Source of the DNA: Microvirga sp. VF16
Lineage (GTDB): Bacteria > Pseudomonadota > Alphaproteobacteria > Rhizobiales > Beijerinckiaceae
Reading direction: 5' to 3'
Assembly: GCF_016864375.1 (NCBI RefSeq)
Contig: NZ_CP069354.1
Coordinates: 3,817,501 to 3,881,500 of the forward strand
Length of the DNA: 64,000 bases
Below are positions 24,626 to 32,112 of the stretch, one piece after another. Within the stretch, counting starts at the first letter, position 1, and every line of letters starts with the position of its first letter. The notes beneath the pieces are model-generated. The model was given only the letters and a program-made list of their open reading frames with translations. It ran no database searches and was not told the origin of the DNA. Position numbers and translations under genes: made by a program.

Positions 24626-25096
24626 TCAAATCACGCCGACTACTTTGGCATCCAGCACCTTCGCCGCATCGCGAGGATCGAGCTTGACCTGCAGGCCTCT
24701 CTGGCCGCCGTTCATGAACACTTGCGCGTGCTCGAAGGCCGACTGCTCCAGCACGGTCGGGACGCGCTTCTTCTGGCCGAAAGGGCTGATGCCGCCGACG
24801 TGGTAGCCGGTGATGCGCTCGGCGTCCGTGGGCTTCATCATCTGGGCCGCCTTGCCGCCGAGAGCGGCGGCAAGCTTCTTCAGGTTCACTTCCTGATCCG
24901 AGGGCAGGATCACGCAGGCGGGCTTGTTATCCACCAGCACCATCAGGGTCTTGAGCACGCTTGCGGGATCGGCCCCCATGGCCTCGGCCGCCTGCAGGCC
25001 GATGCGGTCCGCATTCGGATCGTACTCGTAGGCGTGAAACGTGAAGGAAACGCCCGCCTGCTGCAGGGCTAACGTCGCGCGGGTGGTCTTGGACAT
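24626..25096 (-). CDS. ybaK: Cys-tRNA(Pro) deacylase YbaK
   Basis: A 156-aa trans-editing enzyme that hydrolyses mischarged Cys-tRNA(Pro). It has the YbaK fold with VLKTLMVLVDNKPACVILPS (catalytic Lys region), DQEVNLKKLAAALGGKAAQM, GYHVGGISPFGQKKRVPTVL and a C-terminal FMNGGQRGLQVKLDP. Length and start (ATG at 25096) are normal. It stands alone, 21 bases beyond the ureE stop. Confidence 0.95.
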   Translation of the reverse strand: MSKTTRATLALQQAGVSFTFHAYEYDPNADRIGLQAAEAMGADPASVLKTLMVLVDNKPACVILPSDQEVNLKKLAAALGGKAAQMMKPTDAERITGYHVGGISPFGQKKRVPTVLEQSAFEHAQVFMNGGQRGLQVKLDPRDAAKVLDAKVVGVI

Positions 25097-25117
25097 GGCC
25101 GGGTCGTTTAGGGCCGA

Positions 25118-25786
25118 TCAGTGATCGTGCTTGTGCCCATGGTGGTTATGACCGCCGCATCCGCAGCCGGGACCGTGCTCATGATGATGCGCATGGTCAT
25201 GGTGATGATGGTCGTGATCATGCTTGTGGTCATGCCCATGATCGTGCCCATGGTCATGATGCTCATGGCTGTGGGCATGAGAATGAGCGTGGCTGTGGCT
25301 CTCGGCATGGCTATGGCCGTGACCATGATGGTGGTGATGCCCATGGTCGTGGTCGCAGACATGGATGCTGCGCTCCGGCCTGAAGGGACGCTCGACCGGG
25401 GTCGCCGTGCAGCCCTGTCCGCGCACGAGTTCGGCCACGGCCGGATCGTTCTCGACATAGAGAGCGTCCGCCGTGACCTCGACCAGGCCATGGCTGCTGC
25501 CGAGATGCCAGGCGAGGCGCGTGAGGCGTAAGGGGTTCTCGGCCTTCACCTCCAGCAGGGGCTCGGCGGCAGCCTTCACTTGGACGAGATACCCATCCTC
25601 GAGCCGCAGGGCATCGCCGTCATTGACGGTGGTTTCCATGTCGAGATCGAGCAGGATCTCCGTCCCGCCTTCGGCCCTCAGCTTCCCCTGGCGGCGGTTG
25701 CGCGCCTCGTGGTCGAGGGTGATCGTGTCGACGACGCGGTCGGCCTTCACGGCGGGTTTGCGGACGATGGTGGTGACGCGGGGCAT
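25118..25786 (-). CDS. ureE: Urease accessory protein UreE with long His-rich tail
   Basis: A 222-aa nickel metallochaperone. Residues 1-140 form the UreE core: an N-terminal domain with DHEARNRRQGKLRAEGGTEI, then LRLTRLAWHLGSSHG with the metal-site His region, ending PFRPERS. Residues 142-222 form an exceptionally long tail dominated by His with Asp, Gly and Ser, plus a GPGCGCGG patch near the end. That tail could hold many nickel ions. No urease structural or other accessory genes lie in the window, so the gene is either detached from its cluster or partly a metal store. Confidence 0.92.
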   Translation of the reverse strand: MPRVTTIVRKPAVKADRVVDTITLDHEARNRRQGKLRAEGGTEILLDLDMETTVNDGDALRLEDGYLVQVKAAAEPLLEVKAENPLRLTRLAWHLGSSHGLVEVTADALYVENDPAVAELVRGQGCTATPVERPFRPERSIHVCDHDHGHHHHHGHGHSHAESHSHAHSHAHSHEHHDHGHDHGHDHKHDHDHHHHDHAHHHEHGPGCGCGGHNHHGHKHDH

Positions 25787-25841
25787 GGGTGTGTCTCAGG
25801 TAGATGTCGGGTGAGGCTCAGATAGGAAGCGCAGCCGGATA

Positions 25842-26327
25842 TTAATAGGCGATCTTGTCGTCCTTGTCCGCCCAGGCGTCGAATACCGCCCTCGCCTCCA
25901 GGCTCGGCAGGTGATCCATGGGGAGGATGCGCTCGGCGTGGGGTTTTGGAATCTCGTCATAGATCAGGCTGTCGTCGAAGCCGATATCGGCCGCATCCTG
26001 CCGGGTATTGGCGAAGACGATCCGGCTCACCCGCGCCCAATAGGCCGAGGCGAGGCACATGGGGCAAGGCTCGCAGCTCGTATAGAGCGTGGCGCCCTCC
26101 AGCGAGAAATCGCCAACCGCTTCGCAGGCGCGGCGGATCGCCGTGACCTCGGCATGGGCTGTCGGATCGTTGGAGGAGGTCACCTGATTCCAGCCCTCGG
26201 CCAGAACCTTCCCCTCGCGCACGATCAGGGCGCCGAACGGGCCTCCGGCTCCCCTGTCCATGTGCTCGCGGGACAATTCGATGGCACGCGCCAGATAAAG
26301 CTGATCGTCGGTCTTCATGGTGCTCAT
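25842..26327 (-). CDS. guaD: Guanine deaminase / nucleoside deaminase, CDA superfamily
   Basis: A 161-aa zinc deaminase with the two active-site motifs TAHAEVTAIRRAC (His ligand and proton-shuttle Glu) and CEPCPMCLASAYWARVSRIV (two Cys ligands). Length and the terminal FDAWADKDDKIAY match the bacterial guanine deaminases rather than TadA. It lies downstream of xdhABC on the same strand, which fits conversion of guanine to xanthine and then urate. The start at ATG 26327 lacks a strong ribosome-binding site; ATG 26318 is the alternative. Confidence 0.85.
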   Translation of the reverse strand: MSTMKTDDQLYLARAIELSREHMDRGAGGPFGALIVREGKVLAEGWNQVTSSNDPTAHAEVTAIRRACEAVGDFSLEGATLYTSCEPCPMCLASAYWARVSRIVFANTRQDAADIGFDDSLIYDEIPKPHAERILPMDHLPSLEARAVFDAWADKDDKIAY

Positions 26328-26376
26328 GGAGCTTATGTATCGTTTGAGGCGGCAGGTGGCGAGAGATTTCCTTAGT

Positions 26377-26474
26377 ATCATTCCCGGCCGGAGCGCAGCG
26401 GAGGGGAAGGGAATCCATAGCGCCGAGTCTGTCAGTGGATCCCCTTCCCGGCCCTGCGGGCCGCCGGGGATGAC
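26377..26474. repeat. R3-type palindromic repeat between xdhC and guaD
   Basis: An imperfect inverted repeat of about 98 bp runs from TCATTCCCGGCCGGAGCG to GGGGATGACA, with inner arms GGAAGGGAATCCATAG and GTGGATCCCCTTCC. It resembles the elements at 20972-21141 and 61885-62028. It would put a large hairpin between the xdhC and guaD coding parts. Confidence 0.7.
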
Positions 26475-26482
26475 AAAGGGGA

Positions 26483-27412
26483 TCAGCCTTGCTTGACCCT
26501 CTCCCGAACCTGCAGCAGCTGCGCCGTCACGGAGGCGGCGATCACGGCCGGGTCCTTGTCCGCGATGCCGGGGAGCCCGATGGGGCAGACGAGGGAGTGG
26601 ATTTTCTCCTCGGGCAAACCCAGCTCCCGGAAACGCTTCTCGAAGCGCGCCCGTTTCGTGGCGCTGCCGATGAGGCCGACATAGGGGAAGTCCCGCTTCA
26701 GGGCCGCTGCCGTGATCGCCATGTCGAGGGGGTGGTCATGAGTCATGACCAGGACGAGGGAGTTGGGGACAGCCTCGGCGATCTCGGCCTCGGGGTCGCG
26801 CATACGGACCGCCTTTACATTCGCCGGAATGTGGGAGGGGAAAGCGTTCTCCCGGTCGTCGAGCCAGCGCACCGCAAAGGGGAGCGGCGCGAGCGACAAA
26901 ACGAGCGCGCGGCCGACATGACCGGCACCGAAGACGAGAACGGGCATGCGGACCTCGCCATGGGTCTCGCGCCAGCCGGTCCAATCATCGTCGCCCACGG
27001 CGGAGGCGAATTCGCGCTTCACACGGCCGTCCTCCATCCGGCATTCGACCTCAAACAGGCCTCCCTCGGCTTCAGCCTCCACGAGCGGCGCGAGATCGTC
27101 CATGTCCTGTCTATCAAAAGTCTCGATAAGGATTTTCACCCGGCCGCCGCAGCATTGACCGAGATCGGGCCCGAGTGCCTGATCGACGATCCGTGCCGGG
27201 CCGCGTCCTGAACCGAGCATCTCGCGGGCGATGTCGAGCATGCGGAATTCTAGCTGCCCACCACCGATGGTGCCGTGAAACGCCCCATCGGGCCGCACGA
27301 CCATATGCGCGCCGACCTCCCGGGGTGCGGAGCCTTTCACATCATGCACAGTGATGAGGGCGGCGGCTCCGTGCCGCGTCACGAAATCGGTGAGCTGGCG
27401 CCAAACCCTCAC
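26483..27412 (-). CDS. xdhC: Xanthine dehydrogenase accessory protein XdhC
   Basis: A 309-aa chaperone that binds the molybdenum cofactor, helps its sulfuration and inserts it into XdhB. Typical blocks are LITVHDVKGSAPREVGAHMV at the N-terminus, GTIGGGQLEFRML, GQCCGGRVKILIE and the Rossmann part VLVFGAGHVGRALV. The C-terminal region VGLIGSATKRARFEKRFREL is diagnostic. Its start overlaps the xdhB stop (ATGA), making it the third gene of xdhA-xdhB-xdhC. Confidence 0.95.
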   Translation of the reverse strand: MRVWRQLTDFVTRHGAAALITVHDVKGSAPREVGAHMVVRPDGAFHGTIGGGQLEFRMLDIAREMLGSGRGPARIVDQALGPDLGQCCGGRVKILIETFDRQDMDDLAPLVEAEAEGGLFEVECRMEDGRVKREFASAVGDDDWTGWRETHGEVRMPVLVFGAGHVGRALVLSLAPLPFAVRWLDDRENAFPSHIPANVKAVRMRDPEAEIAEAVPNSLVLVMTHDHPLDMAITAAALKRDFPYVGLIGSATKRARFEKRFRELGLPEEKIHSLVCPIGLPGIADKDPAVIAASVTAQLLQVRERVKQG

Positions 27413-29739
27413 CCCATTGGCCTCCCCCGAAGCGCCTCGCAGGCGCGCAGGATCGCCTCCGGCGTTGCGGGTGCATTCAGCGGCACGGGCTTTGACGGAT
27501 CGAGCGCATGGATCGCGTCCGCCAGCGCGCAGAACACGCTGTTCGCCAGCATGAGCGGCGGCTCGCCCACAGCCTTGGAGCGGTAGACCGTCTCCTCGCG
27601 ATTCTCGTTGGGATAGAGCGCCACGTTGAAATCGGCCGGCACGTCGGAGGCGACCGGGATCTTATAGGTGGAAGGCGCGTGCGTGAGCAGATGCCCTTCC
27701 TTGCTGAAGACCAGCTCCTCCGTCGTGAGCCAGCCCATGCCCTGCACGAAACCGCCTTCGATCTGGCCGATATCGATGGCCGGATTGAGCGAGCGGCCCA
27801 CATCGTGGAGGATGTCGGTGCGCAGCAGGCGGTTCTCGCCGGTCAGCGTATCGACGATCACTTCCGAGCAGGCCGCGCCATAGGCGAAATAGAAGAAAGG
27901 CCGCCCGGTCCCCTTCGCCCGGTCCCAGGTGATTTTCGGCGTCTTGTAGTGACCTGCCTCCGAGAGCGCGACGCGGGCAAGGATGCATTTCTTGACCAGC
28001 TCGTCGAAAGCGAGGCTCTCGTTGCCGATGAAAACCCGGTCGTCGCGGAATTCGATCTGCTCCTCCGGGACTTTATAGGCCTCGGCCGCATAGGCGATCA
28101 TGCGCTTCTTGATCGCGCCGGCCGCGATGCGCGCCGCCATGCCGTTGAGATCCGAGCCGGAGGACGCTGCGGTCGGCGAGGTGTTCGGCACCTTCGCGGT
28201 CGTCGTCGCCGTGATGCGCACCCGCTCCATGGCGATACCGAATTCCTCGGCCACCACCTGCGCCACCTTGATGTAGAGCCCCTGCCCCATCTCGGTGCCA
28301 CCGTGGTTCAGATGCACGGAGCCGTCCTGATACACATGCACCAGCGCGCCGGCCTGGTTCATGTGGGTGAGCGTGAAGCTGATGCCGAATTTCACAGGCG
28401 TCAGCGCGATACCGCGCTTCATGATCGGCGAGGAGGCGTTGAACGCCACGATTTCTTCGCGGCGCGTGCGATAGTTCGAAGTCTGCTCAAGCGTGCGCAC
28501 GAGACTGAGGAGCGTATCCGTCTCCTCCACCTCCATGCCATAGGGCGTGACGTTCTCAGCCTCCCGATAGAAATTGGCGTAGCGCACATCGAGCGGATCG
28601 CGCCCCGTCGCCCAGGCGATCTGGTCCATCACATGCTCGATGGCGAGCATGCCCTGCGGGCCGCCGAAGCCGCGGAAGGCAGTGTTCGAGACCGTGTTGG
28701 TCTTCAGCCGCTTCGACGCGATGTGGACGGCCGGCATCCAATAGGCGTTGTCGGCGTGGAACATGGCCCGATCAACGACACCGCTGGAAAGATCTGCCGA
28801 ATAGCCGCAGCGGGCCAGCAGATCGACCGCATAGCCCTGGATGCGTCCGTCGCCGTCGAAGCCGACCTTCCAGTCGCAGCGGAAATCGTGGCGCTTGCCG
28901 GTGAGGACGAAGTCGTCGTCGCGATCAAGACGCAACTTGCACGGCCTTCCCGTCACACGCGCGGCGAGGGCTGCCGTGACGGCCCATTGCGTTGCTTGGC
29001 TTTCCTTGCCACCGAAGCCGCCGCCCATGCGGCGCGTCTCGCAGGTCACATAGGCATCGGGAATGTCGAGCACGCGGGCCACCACATGCTGCACCTCTGT
29101 GGGGTGCTGGGTGGAGGAATAGACATGGATGTCGCCATCCTCGCCCGGAATCGCGAGGGCGATCTGGCCTTCGAGATAGAAGTGCTCCTGCCCGCCGACA
29201 CGAAACTGGCCTTCCAGTTTCTGCGGCGCCCGCGCAATCACCGCATCAGGATCGCCGCGGCCGTAAGCGTAATCCGGCAGCACGGTTTCGCCACGCTCCA
29301 GCGCATCCTCGACCGTGATGCTCGGCGCTTCGGATTCGATCTCCACCACCGCCTTTTTGATGGCGCGACGTGCTATATCCCGGTTCGTCGCAACGACGGC
29401 GAAAAGGGCCTGACCCAGGAAACTGATCTCTTTATCGACGAAAAGCGGATCGTCGCCGAAGGCAGGCGACACGTCGTTCTTGCCGGGAATGTCGGCCGTA
29501 GTGAGAACCGCCACGACGCCGGGCACGGCTCGTACGGCCGAGACGTCGAGGGACACCAAACGCCCCCGCGCTTTCGGCGATTGTCCAATGGCGATATGCA
29601 GCGTGCCCTCGGGCTCGCGGATATCGTCGATATATTGCGCGGAACCCTGAACGTGCTTCACGCCGGAATCGTGCGGCAGGGGCTTGCGGATATGACGGTG
29701 CGCTTCCGCATCCATCGTCGGTTTGGCGGGTGCGTTCAT
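27409..29739 (-). CDS. xdhB: Xanthine dehydrogenase, molybdopterin-binding subunit
   Basis: The 776-aa large subunit of xanthine dehydrogenase, which oxidises hypoxanthine and xanthine to urate. The N-terminal region has GSAQYIDDIREPEGTLHIAI. QHPTEVQHVVARVLDIP and RMGGGFGGKESQATQWA line the cofactor site, FRGFGGPQGM follows, and GTEMGQGLYIKVAQVVAEEF is a conserved cofactor-binding motif. The ATG at 29739 follows GGAG and lies four bases after the xdhA stop; a longer in-frame start at 29757 would overlap xdhA. Confidence 0.96.
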   Translation of the reverse strand: MNAPAKPTMDAEAHRHIRKPLPHDSGVKHVQGSAQYIDDIREPEGTLHIAIGQSPKARGRLVSLDVSAVRAVPGVVAVLTTADIPGKNDVSPAFGDDPLFVDKEISFLGQALFAVVATNRDIARRAIKKAVVEIESEAPSITVEDALERGETVLPDYAYGRGDPDAVIARAPQKLEGQFRVGGQEHFYLEGQIALAIPGEDGDIHVYSSTQHPTEVQHVVARVLDIPDAYVTCETRRMGGGFGGKESQATQWAVTAALAARVTGRPCKLRLDRDDDFVLTGKRHDFRCDWKVGFDGDGRIQGYAVDLLARCGYSADLSSGVVDRAMFHADNAYWMPAVHIASKRLKTNTVSNTAFRGFGGPQGMLAIEHVMDQIAWATGRDPLDVRYANFYREAENVTPYGMEVEETDTLLSLVRTLEQTSNYRTRREEIVAFNASSPIMKRGIALTPVKFGISFTLTHMNQAGALVHVYQDGSVHLNHGGTEMGQGLYIKVAQVVAEEFGIAMERVRITATTTAKVPNTSPTAASSGSDLNGMAARIAAGAIKKRMIAYAAEAYKVPEEQIEFRDDRVFIGNESLAFDELVKKCILARVALSEAGHYKTPKITWDRAKGTGRPFFYFAYGAACSEVIVDTLTGENRLLRTDILHDVGRSLNPAIDIGQIEGGFVQGMGWLTTEELVFSKEGHLLTHAPSTYKIPVASDVPADFNVALYPNENREETVYRSKAVGEPPLMLANSVFCALADAIHALDPSKPVPLNAPATPEAILRACEALRGRPMG

Positions 29740-29743
29740 GGCC

Positions 29744-31225
29744 TTACTCCGCCGCATCGAGCGTTTCGCGCTGGCCGACGATCCGCGTGGCTCGTGTCGC
29801 GCCCGATGCGGTTTCGCTCAGAGCCTTGAATACGAGATTGCGCGCGACCGTCGAGCGGTACGCCGATGAGGCCCGGTGATCGTCGAGGGGCTGATAGTCG
29901 CGCGCGATGGCAGCCATCGCCTCGCCCCAGGACGACGGCTCGTCCAGGGACAGGCCGGTCAGTGCGCGCTCTGTCTCGGCGGCGCGCTTGGGCGTTCCCG
30001 CCATGCCGCCAAAGGCGACGCAGGCGTCGGCAATGCGCCGTCCGTCGAGCGTGAACTTGAAAGCGCCAAGCGCCGAGGAGATGTCCTCGTCGAACCGCTT
30101 GGAAATCTTGTAGGCGCGAAAGATCTCGTTAGTTTTCAGCTTCGGCACCCTCACCCGACGCACGAACTCACCGGGCAGTCGGTCCTGCTTGCGATAGGCG
30201 ATGAAGAAGTTTTCGAGCGGCAGGGTGCGAACAGTTTCGCCCTGCCGCAGTTCGAGCTCTGCGCCGAGTGCAATGAAGGCCGGCGCGAGATCGCCGATGG
30301 GCGAGCCATTGGCGATGCTGCCGCCGACCGTTCCCGAAGCACGCACCTGAAGCGAGCCGAACCGGCGCATGATCTCGCCGAGATCGGGATCGATCCGTGC
30401 AAGAGACGGATAGATCTCCGAATGTGTCACGGTCGCGCCGATGCCGAGAGCATCCGAGGAATCCTCGATCAGATCCAAGCCGGCCACGCGACCAAGCCAG
30501 ATGATCTTCTCGATCTCCATCATGGCCTTGGTGATCCAAAGCCCCACATCGGTGCAGCCGGCGACGAGCGTGGCGTCCGGGTGCTGCGCGTAAAAAGCCG
30601 CGAGCGAGGCTTCGCTCGCGGGCGCGGCGAAGAAGCGGGTCTCGCTGCCGATGAAGATATCGCGTCCGTCGGCAAGGCTCATGAGTCCCTGAGCGGTTTG
30701 CTCGTGGCTCGCGGAAAACGCATCGTCAGCTTGCTGGCTGCAGGCCTGAAGGGTGGCATCCACGATCGGCCGGTAGCCGGTACAGCGGCAGAGATTGCCG
30801 GCGAGCGCATCGTTGACGCTCTCGCGGCTCAAGGGCCGCTTGCCCTCGTGATAGAGGGTGAACAGGCTCATCACGATGCCTGGCGTGCAGAACCCGCACT
30901 GGGAGCCATGAGCTTCCACCATGGCGGACTGAACAGGGTGTAATTCTCCGTTGGCCGCAAGATCCTCGACGGTGACGAGTTCCGCTCCGTCGACCTGGCC
31001 TAGCAGCAGGATACAGGCATTGATAGGTTCGTAATGAACGCGTCCGCCCCTCACTCGGCCCAACGCCACGGTGCAGGCGCCGCAATCCCCTTCCGCGCAA
31101 CCTTCCTTTGTGCCGACGCGACGCTCCTGAAGCCTCAAGTAGTCCAGAAGCGTGGTGCGTGGATGAAAGCCTGAAACCTCGACCGCCTGTCCGTTCCGCC
31201 AGAAGCGGATTGTGTCTCGTACCAC
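29744..31225 (-). CDS. xdhA: Xanthine dehydrogenase, Fe-S and FAD small subunit
   Basis: A 493-aa electron-transfer subunit. Residues 1 to about 165 hold two [2Fe-2S] centres: GCAEGDCGACTVAL, and CGFCTPGIVMSLFTLY with CRCTGYRPI. After a linker, the FAD domain (about 190-480) has ATLVAGCTDVGLWITK and GGSIANGSPIGDLAPAFIAL. Translation starts at GTG 31225, six bases after a full GGAGG. It is the first gene of xdhABC; the promoter should lie in the 136 bases before it. Confidence 0.95.
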   Translation of the reverse strand: MVRDTIRFWRNGQAVEVSGFHPRTTLLDYLRLQERRVGTKEGCAEGDCGACTVALGRVRGGRVHYEPINACILLLGQVDGAELVTVEDLAANGELHPVQSAMVEAHGSQCGFCTPGIVMSLFTLYHEGKRPLSRESVNDALAGNLCRCTGYRPIVDATLQACSQQADDAFSASHEQTAQGLMSLADGRDIFIGSETRFFAAPASEASLAAFYAQHPDATLVAGCTDVGLWITKAMMEIEKIIWLGRVAGLDLIEDSSDALGIGATVTHSEIYPSLARIDPDLGEIMRRFGSLQVRASGTVGGSIANGSPIGDLAPAFIALGAELELRQGETVRTLPLENFFIAYRKQDRLPGEFVRRVRVPKLKTNEIFRAYKISKRFDEDISSALGAFKFTLDGRRIADACVAFGGMAGTPKRAAETERALTGLSLDEPSSWGEAMAAIARDYQPLDDHRASSAYRSTVARNLVFKALSETASGATRATRIVGQRETLDAAE

Positions 31226-31361
31226 GATAATCCTCCGCCGGTTACACCCGGCCTTGTTATGGTGAGCCGGGTAGAATGGCGGAGCAAGACTTTTTCGCCA
31301 AGGGGATCCTCAACCTGCCCCCAGAGAAGAGGCAGGTCTTTTACGGGCCAAAGGCTCAAGC

Positions 31362-31802
31362 TTACCAGGTGCCGATATTAGGCATGGACGCCCAGGGCTC
31401 CTGGACCGGCTTCGGCTCGCCGCGCTGAAGCAGCTCGATGGAGATGTTGTCCGGGGTTTTCACGAAGGCCATGTAACCATCGCGGGGCGGACGGTTGATG
31501 GTGACGCCCGCGTCCATCAGCTTGCGGCAGAACTCGTAGATATCGTCGACCCGGTAGGCGAGATGTCCGAAATTGCGGCCCCCGGCATATTCATTCTCGT
31601 CCCAGTTGTGGGTGAGCTCCAGCAGCGGCGCCTTCGAATCCTTGGCCTTCTCCACATCGCGGGGAGCTGCGAGGAAAACGAGGGTATAGCGTCCCTTCTC
31701 GTTATCCGTCCGACGGACCTCGACCAGACCGAACTTATTGACGAAGAAATCGAGAGATTCTTCGAGGTTCGCGACACGAACCATGGTGTGGAGATATTCC
31801 AT
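31362..31802 (-). CDS. gloA: Lactoylglutathione lyase (glyoxalase I)
   Basis: A 146-aa VOC-fold metalloenzyme that converts the methylglyoxal-glutathione hemithioacetal to lactoylglutathione. MEYLHTMVRVANLEESLDFF begins with the first metal His. ELTHNWDENEYAGGRNFGHL carries the Glu and the second-module His, and DNISIELLQRGE the last Glu. These four ligands and the intact length support a true glyoxalase I. It lies upstream of xdhA on the same strand, but a 136-base gap makes co-transcription uncertain. Confidence 0.92.
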   Translation of the reverse strand: MEYLHTMVRVANLEESLDFFVNKFGLVEVRRTDNEKGRYTLVFLAAPRDVEKAKDSKAPLLELTHNWDENEYAGGRNFGHLAYRVDDIYEFCRKLMDAGVTINRPPRDGYMAFVKTPDNISIELLQRGEPKPVQEPWASMPNIGTW

Positions 31803-32112
31803 AATCAGCCTCTCTATGGGTCACGCTTATGGCATCGGACCCAAAAGTGGGTGCACTTTTGGGATCCATCCGATGCTTCTTCTTCAAACTGGCGCATCGT
31901 TGGGCGCGGAAAACCGGAATCCACTTTTCCGCACGATGCGCTGGTGATGGCGTATTTGCCGAGGAGATCAAGGGGTACCTTTTTCTTGTGCCGAAAAAGC
32001 CTTGGATTTGCTCAAGATCAGGTGACTTTTAATGAATGCTGCTTCAAGCAGACTGGAAGTCTCTCCCCAAGGCCCTAGCCTCTTATGTAATTAAGTTTCA
32101 GAAGAGTATCTG
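31803..32112. other. Intergenic region between gloA and pepN
   Basis: This 310-base stretch contains a full R1 repeat (listed separately) in its left part. The remaining part (31942-32112) is more AT-rich than its neighbours and should hold the divergent promoters. I see no gene, RNA gene or clear consensus promoter in it. Confidence 0.6.
31832..31941. repeat. Bipartite palindromic interspersed repeat, family R1, full copy
   Basis: A 110-bp copy of the element described at 7550, with the same two hairpins (GCATCGGACCCAAAAGTGG..; GCGCATCGTTGGGCGCGG..) and the same orientation. Differences from the other copies are mostly in the spacer between the hairpins. Confidence 0.9.

Noticed and set aside
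25118..25370. Simple-sequence repeats rich in ATG and CAT
   Set aside because: They are explained by the His/Asp/Gly codons of the UreE tail rather than by a non-coding repeat.
27508..29829. A very long open frame on the plus strand opposite xdhB
   Set aside because: xdhB is a complete, motif-bearing gene on the other strand. The opposite frame is open only because of third-position GC bias and has no recognisable domain.
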